A DNA stretch of 64,000 nt, taken from contig NZ_RJVP01000002.1 in NCBI RefSeq assembly GCF_003730115.1, forward strand, positions 310,001 through 374,000, read 5' to 3'. The translations under genes and the position numbers were made by a program. The notes under the pieces were generated by a model. The model had not been told where the DNA came from. It ran no database searches and was given only the letters and a program-made list of their open reading frames with translations. This document shows positions 54,537 to 64,000 of this stretch, piece after piece. How positions within the stretch are numbered: the stretch's first letter is position 1; every line of letters begins with the position of its first letter. This stretch comes from Pseudomethylobacillus aquaticus. GTDB taxonomy: Bacteria; Pseudomonadota; Gammaproteobacteria; Burkholderiales; Methylophilaceae.

Positions 54537-55226
54537 ATGGCAATTTCCAAACGAGCTGAAGCGCTGCGCGCCAAAGTGGACCGTACCAAGCTGTACCCTG
54601 TTGCTGAAGCGCTGGCGCTGATCAAAGAGACGGCTACTGCCAAGTTCGACGAATCCGTCGATGCAGTGATCAACCTGGGTATCGATGCGCGTAAATCCGA
54701 CCAGCTGGTGCGTGGTGCGCTGGTGTTGCCTAACGGTACCGGCAAGACCAAGCGTGTAGCCGTGTTCGCACAGGGTGCGCAGGCTGAAGCTGCCAAGGCG
54801 GCAGGTGCTGACATCGTCGGTTTTGATGACCTGGCTGAACAAGTAAAGGGTGGCATGCTGGATTTCGATATCGCGATCGCGACGCCGGATGCCATGCGTA
54901 TCGTTGGTCAATTGGGCCAGGTTCTGGGTCCACGTGGCCTGATGCCTAACCCCAAGGTTGGCACCGTGACCCCGAACGTCGCTGAAGCTGTCAAGAACGC
55001 CAAGGCTGGTCAAGTGCAATACCGTACCGACAAGGGCGGCATCATCCATTGCACCATCGGTCGTGCCTCTTTCCCGGTTGAAGCACTGCAGGGCAACCTA
55101 GTCGCTCTGGTCGATGCACTGAACAAGGCCAAGCCAGCTTCCAGCAAGGGTATCTACCTGAAGAAATTAAGCGTATCCAGCACCATGGGTGTGGGCGTGC
55201 GCGTCGATCAGTCCAATCTGGCCTGA
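54537..55226 (+). CDS. rplA: 50S ribosomal protein L1
   Basis: 229 residues from ATG 54537 ([15 protein letters not shown]); longer frames reach back into rplK and are not real. [15 protein letters not shown] is the L1 signature. In E. coli L1 also represses the rplKA mRNA. It is followed by the rplJ leader. Confidence 0.97.
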   Translation: MAISKRAEALRAKVDRTKLYPVAEALALIKETATAKFDESVDAVINLGIDARKSDQLVRGALVLPNGTGKTKRVAVFAQGAQAEAAKAAGADIVGFDDLAEQVKGGMLDFDIAIATPDAMRIVGQLGQVLGPRGLMPNPKVGTVTPNVAEAVKNAKAGQVQYRTDKGGIIHCTIGRASFPVEALQGNLVALVDALNKAKPASSKGIYLKKLSVSSTMGVGVRVDQSNLA

Positions 55227-55554
55227 TCGGCTTTGAACAAGCCAGCCATTTCGGCTGGTAGCAAGAACTTTGGGCCCCCAGTTTCAGTGCATCGAAGCTG
55301 GTGGGGTTATCAAAGACCGTAGGGGTGCTGGCGGAACGGCAACGTTCTGAATAAGCGCTTAATGGAAGTGGTGACGTGGTTGGGTGTCGGAACAGATCGT
55401 GTTCTTGACCTCTGGCGACAACACCCTGAACCCTGCGCAGATGGTGTTCCCGAAACAGGTTAAATGCTGAATAAGTATTCCTGATGACAGGTCGCCGTGT
55501 AGGGTTTGTGCTGGCGGGAGCTGGTGCAAGCTTAATTAACGGAAGGAGAAGACC
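55227..55554 (+). promoter_or_regulatory. Probable L10-type leader of rplJL
   Basis: This 328-bp gap between rplA and rplJ has no gene. In proteobacteria the same gap carries the structured leader to which the L10-L12 complex binds to repress translation. AAAGACCGTAGG at 55312-55323 resembles, from memory, a conserved part of that leader, and a CCAGCC/GGCTGG hairpin lies at 55242-55258. A promoter for rplJL-rpoBC may also lie here. Confidence 0.6.
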
Positions 55555-56079
55555 TTGAGTCTTAATCTTGAAGAGAAAAAGGCAGTTGTTGCTGAAGTCA
55601 GCGCGCAAGTCGCTCAGGCACAGGCAATCATCGTCGCCGAGTATCGCGGATTGGAAGTTGGTGCGATGACCAAGTTGCGCGCCGAAGCCAGAAAATCCGG
55701 AGTTTACCTGCGCGTGTTGAAGAACACCCTGGTACGCCGTGCTGTTGACGGTACTCCGTTTGCTGGCCTCGCTGATCAAATGGTCGGTCCACTGGTGTTC
55801 GGTATTTCTACCGACCCGGTATCTGCAGCAAAGGTCCTCAGTGACTTTGCCAAGACCAATGACAAGTTCGTGATCAAGGCTGGCGCGATGCCTAACCAGG
55901 TGATGGATGTGAACGGCGTGAAAGCGCTGGCCTCCATGCCTAGCCGTGAAGAGTTGCTGTCTATGTTGCTCGGCACCATGCAAGCTCCGATCGCCAAGTT
56001 CGTACGTACCCTCAACGAGGTACCTACCAGCTTTGTGCGTGGTCTGGCTGCGGTGCGTGATCAAAAGCAAGCTGCTTAA
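55555..56079 (+). CDS. rplJ: 50S ribosomal protein L10
   Basis: 174 residues from TTG 55555, with a strong GGAAGGAG before it. The start [17 protein letters not shown] and [28 protein letters not shown] are family blocks. It anchors L7/L12 dimers on the ribosome and represses its own operon. 44 bp separate it from rplL. Confidence 0.97.
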   Translation: MSLNLEEKKAVVAEVSAQVAQAQAIIVAEYRGLEVGAMTKLRAEARKSGVYLRVLKNTLVRRAVDGTPFAGLADQMVGPLVFGISTDPVSAAKVLSDFAKTNDKFVIKAGAMPNQVMDVNGVKALASMPSREELLSMLLGTMQAPIAKFVRTLNEVPTSFVRGLAAVRDQKQAA

Positions 56080-56123
56080 GCTGTTAACAGCATCAATCAA
56101 TATTAATTTAGGAGTAGTTACAA

Positions 56124-56501
56124 ATGGCAATTTCCAAAGCAGAAATTCTTGACGCAATCGCTTCCATGTCGGTTCTGGACCTGTCCGAACTGATCAAGGA
56201 AATGGAAGAAAAGTTTGGCGTATCCGCAGCAGCTGCCGCTGTTGCTGTTGCTGCCGCTCCAGCTGCTGCTGCAGCTGCAGTTGAAGAAAAGACCGAGTTC
56301 GACGTGATCCTGACCGGCGCTGGTGAGAACAAGGTTGGTGTAATTAAGGCTGTTCGTGAGCTGACCGCTCTGGGCCTGAAGGAAGCCAAGGACCTGGTTG
56401 ACGGCGCACCTAAGGCTGTTAAGGAAGGCGTATCCAAGGCGGATGCTGACGCTGCACTGAAGAAGCTGATCGAAGCTGGCGCTACCGGCGAAATCAAGTA
56501 A
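56124..56501 (+). CDS. rplL: 50S ribosomal protein L7/L12
   Basis: 125 residues. N-terminal dimerisation domain, Ala-rich hinge ([16 protein letters not shown]) and C-terminal domain ([40 protein letters not shown]). TAGGAG precedes the ATG. It recruits translation factors to the stalk. A hairpin follows before rpoB. Confidence 0.97.
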   Translation: MAISKAEILDAIASMSVLDLSELIKEMEEKFGVSAAAAAVAVAAAPAAAAAAVEEKTEFDVILTGAGENKVGVIKAVRELTALGLKEAKDLVDGAPKAVKEGVSKADADAALKKLIEAGATGEIK

Positions 56502-56521
56502 TCGCTGTTAGACCGTAGTAG

Positions 56522-56545
56522 AGGCTGGCGGGAGACCGCCAGCCT
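56522..56545 (+). terminator. rplL-rpoB attenuator hairpin
   Basis: A perfect 10-bp stem AGGCTGGCGG / CCGCCAGCCT with a GAGA tetraloop lies 20 bp after rplL. A short T-run (ATTTTTG) begins about seven bases later. In E. coli the same gap holds a leaky terminator that lowers rpoBC relative to ribosomal protein transcripts; I infer the same here. Confidence 0.75.
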
Positions 56546-56624
56546 TGTGCATTTTTGAAATGGTAGAACATAGCGCATTGTTTCAGTGTGCTATTTCCTG
56601 CCCTTTACCCCTCCAGGAGATGCT

Positions 56625-59600
56625 ATGAGCTATTCCTTTACCGAGAAGAAACGCATTCGTAAAAGCTTTGCCAAACGCGAGAGCGTGCAGGAGGTTCCAT
56701 ACCTGCTGGCAATGCAGCTGGAATCGTACAAAGCTTTTCTGCAGACCGATGTTCCCGCCGACAAGCGGCTGAGTGAAGGTCTGCAAGCGACGTTCAGCTC
56801 GGTATTCCCTATCGTCAGCCATTCCGGCAATGCGCGTCTCGACTATGTCAGCTATACGCTGGGCGCAGAGCCGTTCGATGTCAAAGAATGTCAGCAACGT
56901 GGTTTGACCTATGCCGCGCCATTGCGCGTCAAAGTGCGTCTGACCATCATGGACAAGGAAGCCTCCAAGCCTACCGTCAAGGAAGTCAAGGAGCAGGAAG
57001 TGTACATGGGCGAACTGCCGCTCATGACCGAAAATGGTTCCTTTGTGATCAACGGTACCGAGCGCGTCATCGTGTCGCAGTTGCACCGTAGCCCTGGCGT
57101 GTTCTTTGAGCATGACCGTGGCAAAACCCATAGTTCCGGCAAGTTGCTGTTCTCTGCCCGCGTGATCCCTTACCGCGGCTCCTGGCTGGACTTCGAATTC
57201 GATCCCAAGGATTACCTGTATTTCCGCGTCGACCGTAGACGCAAGATGCCAGTCACCATTCTGCTGAAAGCGCTGGGTTACAACCCGGAGCAAATCCTGG
57301 ACACCTTCTACGATCTGGACACTTTCCACCTGACCAAGGACAGCGTGCTGTTCGAACTGGTGCCTGAACGCCTGCGTGGCGAAGTCGCCAAGTTCGACAT
57401 CCTGGCCAAGGACGGCAGCGTGCTGGTCGCCAAGGACAAGCGCATTACTGTGAAGCATATCCGCGACATGGAAAAGGCTGGCATCAGCAGGATCCCGGTG
57501 CCGGAAGAATTCCTGCTGGGTCGTGCGCTGAGCAAGAACATCGTCGATACCGACAGCGGTGAAGTCGTGGCCAGCGCCAACGACGAAATCACCGAGACGC
57601 TGCTGGAAAAGCTGCGTGCTGCCAGCATCGCCCAGATCAACACCCTGTACTCCAACGATCTGGATCATGGCGATTACATCTCGCAAACCCTGCGCATCGA
57701 CGAGATCCCTGACCAGTACAGTGCACGTGTTGCCATCTACCGCATGATGCGTCCTGGCGAACCGCCAACCGAAGATGCCGTGGAAGCGTTGTTTGATGGC
57801 CTGTTCTTCAATGCAGACCGTTACGACCTGTCGGTGGTCGGCCGCATGAAGTTCAACCGCCGTGTCTATCCCGACAAGAACGAAGAGCGTTCGCCAGCCT
57901 GGCAGCGCCGCTTCCTGGAACGCGTCGGTCCACAAGGCGCCGAAGGTGCTGGCGTGCTGTGCAATGACGACATCCTGGCCGTAGTGGCCGTGTTGCTGGA
58001 GCTGCGCAATGGCCGTGGCGAGATCGATGACATCGATCACCTGGGTAACCGTCGTATCCGTTCCGTAGGCGAGCTGGCAGAGAATCAGTTCCGTGCCGGT
58101 CTGGTACGTGTCGAACGTGCCGTGAAGGAGCGTTTGTCGCAAGCGGAATCCGAGAACCTGATGCCGCACGACCTGATCAACGCCAAGCCAGTATCGAGCG
58201 CGATCCGTGAATTCTTCGGTTCCTCACAACTGTCGCAGTTCATGGACCAAACCAATCCGCTGTCCGAGATCACCCACAAGCGCCGTGTATCGGCACTTGG
58301 CCCTGGCGGTCTGACGCGCGAGCGCGCTGGTTTTGAGGTGCGTGACGTACACACCACCCACTATGGTCGTGTCTGCCCGATCGAAACGCCGGAAGGCCCG
58401 AACATCGGTCTGATCAACTCTCTGGCGCTGTATGCGCGTACCAACCAGTACGGCTTCCTGGAAACCCCGTACCGCAAGGTCGAGGCTAACAAGGTCAGCG
58501 ACACCATCGATTACCTGTCGGCCATCGAGGAAAGCAAGTACATGATCGCGCAGGCCAACTCCGAGTTGGATGCGAACGGTCATTTCAAGGAAGACCTGAT
58601 CTCCGCGCGTCACCACAACGAATTCACCATGTCGCAGCCGGATCGTGTGCAGTACATGGACGTGGCGCCAGGCCAGATCGTGTCCGTTGCAGCCTCGCTG
58701 ATCCCGTTCCTGGAACACGATGACGCGAACCGCGCATTGATGGGCGCCAACATGCAGCGTCAAGCGGTGCCATGTCTGCGTGCCGAAAAGGCCGTGGTAG
58801 GTACCGGTATCGAGCGTACCGTTGCGGTTGACTCCGGTACGGTCGTGATCGCCCGCCGTGGCGGTACCGTAGACTACGTCGACTCCGGTCGTATCGTGGT
58901 GCGTGTGAACGATGAGGAAGCCGGTGCCGGTGAAGTCGGTGTGGATATCTACAACCTGACCAAGTACACCCGCTCCAACCAGAACACCAACATCAACCAG
59001 CGTCCGCTGGTCAATATTGGTGACCAGTTGTCGCGTGGCGATGTGATCGCCGATGGCGCTTCGACCGATATGGGCGAGCTGGCTCTGGGTCAGAACATGC
59101 TGGTAGCGTTCATGCCATGGAACGGCTACAACTTCGAAGACTCGATCCTGATCTCCGAGCGCGTCGTCGCTGATGACCGTTACACTTCGATCCACATCGA
59201 AGAACTGTCGGTGGTAGCACGTGACACCAAGCTGGGTCCTGAAGAAATCACCCGCGACATTTCCAATCTGTCCGAGCGTATGCTGGGCCGTCTGGATGAT
59301 TCCGGCATCATCTACATCGGTGCTGAAGTCGAAGCCGGCGATGTGCTGGTCGGCAAAGTGACGCCCAAGGGCGAAACCCAGCTCACGCCTGAAGAAAAGC
59401 TGCTGCGTGCGATCTTCGGTGAAAAGGCGTCCGATGTGAAGGACACCTCGCTGCGCGTACCTTCCGGTATGTCCGGCACCATCATCGACGTGCAAGTGTT
59501 CACGCGTGAAGGCATAGACCGTGATGCACGTGCCCAGCAGATCATCGACGATCAGCTGGATCACTACAAGAAAGACCTGGCCGACCAGATGCGTATCGTG

Positions 59601-60797
59601 GAAGACGACGCGTTTGGCCGTATCCGCCGCCTGCTGGAAGGCAAGACGGCGACCGGTGGTCCCAAGAAGCTCAAGAAGGGTGAAGTGCTCAGCGCTGAAT
59701 ATCTGGACGATATCGGCCGCTATGACTGGTTCGACATCCGCCTGTCGGATGAAGATGCCGCTCGCCAGCTGGAGCAGCTGAAGGACAGCCTGGAGCAGGC
59801 ACGCAAGGAATTCGACAACAAGTTCGAAGAGAAGAAGCGTAAGCTGACCCAAGGCGATGAACTGTCGCCTGGCGTGCAGAAGATGGTCAAGGTCTACCTG
59901 GCCGTCAAGCGTCGCATCCAGCCTGGTGACAAGATGGCTGGTCGTCACGGTAACAAGGGTGTGGTCTCCAAGATCGTGCCTGTGGAAGACATGCCACACA
60001 TGGCCGACGGTACCCCGATGGACATCGTGCTGAACCCGCTGGGTGTACCTTCGCGTATGAACATCGGTCAGATCCTCGAAGTCCACCTGGGTTGGGCTGC
60101 CAAGGGCCTGGGCATGCGCATCGGTTCCATGCTGCAGGCAGAAGCCAAGGCCGCCGAGATGCGTGACTTCCTCGACAAGATCTATAACAGCAGCAGCGGC
60201 AAGAAGGAAGACATCCAGTCGCTGACCGACGTTGAAGTGTTCGATCTGGCCAAGAACCTGCAAAAGGGCGTGCCGTTCGCGACCCCGGTGTTCGACGGTG
60301 CGACCGAGCTGGATATCCGTGCCATGCTGGATCTGGCGTTCCCGGATGATGACGCACGCACCAAGCAGTTGCAATTCGCTGCCGGCAAGACGCAAGTGCG
60401 TCTGATCGATGGCCGTACCGGTGAATATTTCGAGCGTCCAGTGACCGTGGGTTACATGCACGTGCTGAAGCTGCATCACCTGGTCGATGACAAGATGCAC
60501 GCCCGTTCCACCGGTCCTTACTCGCTGGTGACGCAACAGCCGCTGGGTGGTAAAGCCCAGTTCGGTGGTCAGCGCTTCGGTGAGATGGAAGTATGGGCAC
60601 TGGAGGCATACGGCGCGTCATACACGCTGCAGGAAATGCTCACGGTCAAGTCGGATGATGTGTCTGGCCGTACCAAAGTGTACGAGAACATCGTCAAGGG
60701 CGAGCACAAGATCGATGCCGGCATGCCGGAATCGTTCAACGTGCTGGTGAAGGAAATCCGTTCGCTCGCTATCGACATTGACCTGGATCGTAATTAA
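56625..60797 (+). CDS. rpoB: RNA polymerase beta subunit
   Basis: 1390 residues from ATG 56625 ([15 protein letters not shown]), with AGGAG just upstream; a longer frame from 56586 has no support. The rifampicin region ([31 protein letters not shown]) carries the usual susceptible residues. The C-terminal part has [13 protein letters not shown] and [18 protein letters not shown]. rpoC starts 11 bp later. Confidence 0.98.
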   Translation: MSYSFTEKKRIRKSFAKRESVQEVPYLLAMQLESYKAFLQTDVPADKRLSEGLQATFSSVFPIVSHSGNARLDYVSYTLGAEPFDVKECQQRGLTYAAPLRVKVRLTIMDKEASKPTVKEVKEQEVYMGELPLMTENGSFVINGTERVIVSQLHRSPGVFFEHDRGKTHSSGKLLFSARVIPYRGSWLDFEFDPKDYLYFRVDRRRKMPVTILLKALGYNPEQILDTFYDLDTFHLTKDSVLFELVPERLRGEVAKFDILAKDGSVLVAKDKRITVKHIRDMEKAGISRIPVPEEFLLGRALSKNIVDTDSGEVVASANDEITETLLEKLRAASIAQINTLYSNDLDHGDYISQTLRIDEIPDQYSARVAIYRMMRPGEPPTEDAVEALFDGLFFNADRYDLSVVGRMKFNRRVYPDKNEERSPAWQRRFLERVGPQGAEGAGVLCNDDILAVVAVLLELRNGRGEIDDIDHLGNRRIRSVGELAENQFRAGLVRVERAVKERLSQAESENLMPHDLINAKPVSSAIREFFGSSQLSQFMDQTNPLSEITHKRRVSALGPGGLTRERAGFEVRDVHTTHYGRVCPIETPEGPNIGLINSLALYARTNQYGFLETPYRKVEANKVSDTIDYLSAIEESKYMIAQANSELDANGHFKEDLISARHHNEFTMSQPDRVQYMDVAPGQIVSVAASLIPFLEHDDANRALMGANMQRQAVPCLRAEKAVVGTGIERTVAVDSGTVVIARRGGTVDYVDSGRIVVRVNDEEAGAGEVGVDIYNLTKYTRSNQNTNINQRPLVNIGDQLSRGDVIADGASTDMGELALGQNMLVAFMPWNGYNFEDSILISERVVADDRYTSIHIEELSVVARDTKLGPEEITRDISNLSERMLGRLDDSGIIYIGAEVEAGDVLVGKVTPKGETQLTPEEKLLRAIFGEKASDVKDTSLRVPSGMSGTIIDVQVFTREGIDRDARAQQIIDDQLDHYKKDLADQMRIVEDDAFGRIRRLLEGKTATGGPKKLKKGEVLSAEYLDDIGRYDWFDIRLSDEDAARQLEQLKDSLEQARKEFDNKFEEKKRKLTQGDELSPGVQKMVKVYLAVKRRIQPGDKMAGRHGNKGVVSKIVPVEDMPHMADGTPMDIVLNPLGVPSRMNIGQILEVHLGWAAKGLGMRIGSMLQAEAKAAEMRDFLDKIYNSSSGKKEDIQSLTDVEVFDLAKNLQKGVPFATPVFDGATELDIRAMLDLAFPDDDARTKQLQFAAGKTQVRLIDGRTGEYFERPVTVGYMHVLKLHHLVDDKMHARSTGPYSLVTQQPLGGKAQFGGQRFGEMEVWALEAYGASYTLQEMLTVKSDDVSGRTKVYENIVKGEHKIDAGMPESFNVLVKEIRSLAIDIDLDRN

Positions 60798-60808
60798 GGA
60801 GAACCCGC

Positions 60809-64000
<3,192 letters not shown>

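Noticed and set aside
58224-60536. Long open frame antisense to rpoB (about 770 codons), with similar ones opposite rpoB at 56583-58169 and rpoC at 60827-63904
   Set aside because: They mirror the codon bias of the strongly expressed sense genes. Their translations are low-complexity His/Gln/Val-rich and match no family.

Overview
The window looks like a chromosomal segment of a betaproteobacterium. The evidence is the order hisBHAFIE - hinT - tatABC - degS/degQ-like - nif3-like - petABC - sspAB - tRNA cluster - tuf - tRNA-Trp - secE - nusG - rplKAJL - rpoBC, which is typical of that class. A methylotroph of the Methylophilaceae is my best guess, but nothing in the sequence proves the family. 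Base composition is moderate in the housekeeping half and uneven in the accessory half.

Positions 1 to about 39.45 kb form an accessory surface-polysaccharide locus. Its left part holds a CMP-sugar-dependent glycosyltransferase of the sialyltransferase (GT29) type cut by the window edge, a GT-B glycosyltransferase, and a rightward run: a two-module 'GW' protein, a GT4 transferase, an aldolase fused to a Rossmann-like domain, a CMP-Kdo synthetase (kdsB/kpsU type), a HAD phosphatase and an alpha/beta-hydrolase-TPR protein. Next comes a two-gene cassette present twice in mirror image (10.6-12.6 kb and 12.75-14.75 kb). It is followed by a DUF1800/DUF1501 pair, galE, a GW-module GT2 transferase, a second GT4 paralogue, a membrane hydrolase with a cysteine at the nucleophile position, a small phage-like membrane protein and a KpsS-type transferase.

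The right part of the locus (25.5-39.45 kb) reads entirely leftward. It starts with an ABC capsule exporter (kpsM, kpsT, kpsE, kpsD). It continues into a set of genes more typical of secondary metabolism: an uncharacterised 550-residue protein, a cytochrome P450, a possible LPLAT-type acyltransferase, a free-standing acyl carrier protein, an FkbH-type glyceryl-ACP enzyme, a MaoC-SDR fusion and a PhyH-type Fe(II)/2-oxoglutarate oxygenase. I infer a CMP-ulosonic-acid-containing capsule exported by a group 2 type transporter, plus a carrier-bound small acyl or glyceryl unit that is oxidised and perhaps attached to the glycan or its lipid anchor. This combination is the most interesting content of the window.

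From 39.7 kb onward the genes are conserved housekeeping: the second half of histidine biosynthesis, Tat export, a periplasmic protease, the cytochrome bc1 complex (its Rieske protein carries a Tat-type signal), stringent starvation proteins, five tRNAs, EF-Tu, SecE/NusG, four ribosomal proteins with an L10-type leader, and RNA polymerase beta and beta' (the latter cut by the right edge). hisB directly abuts the capsule locus and no hisGDC is seen upstream, so the capsule locus may occupy a break in the his cluster.
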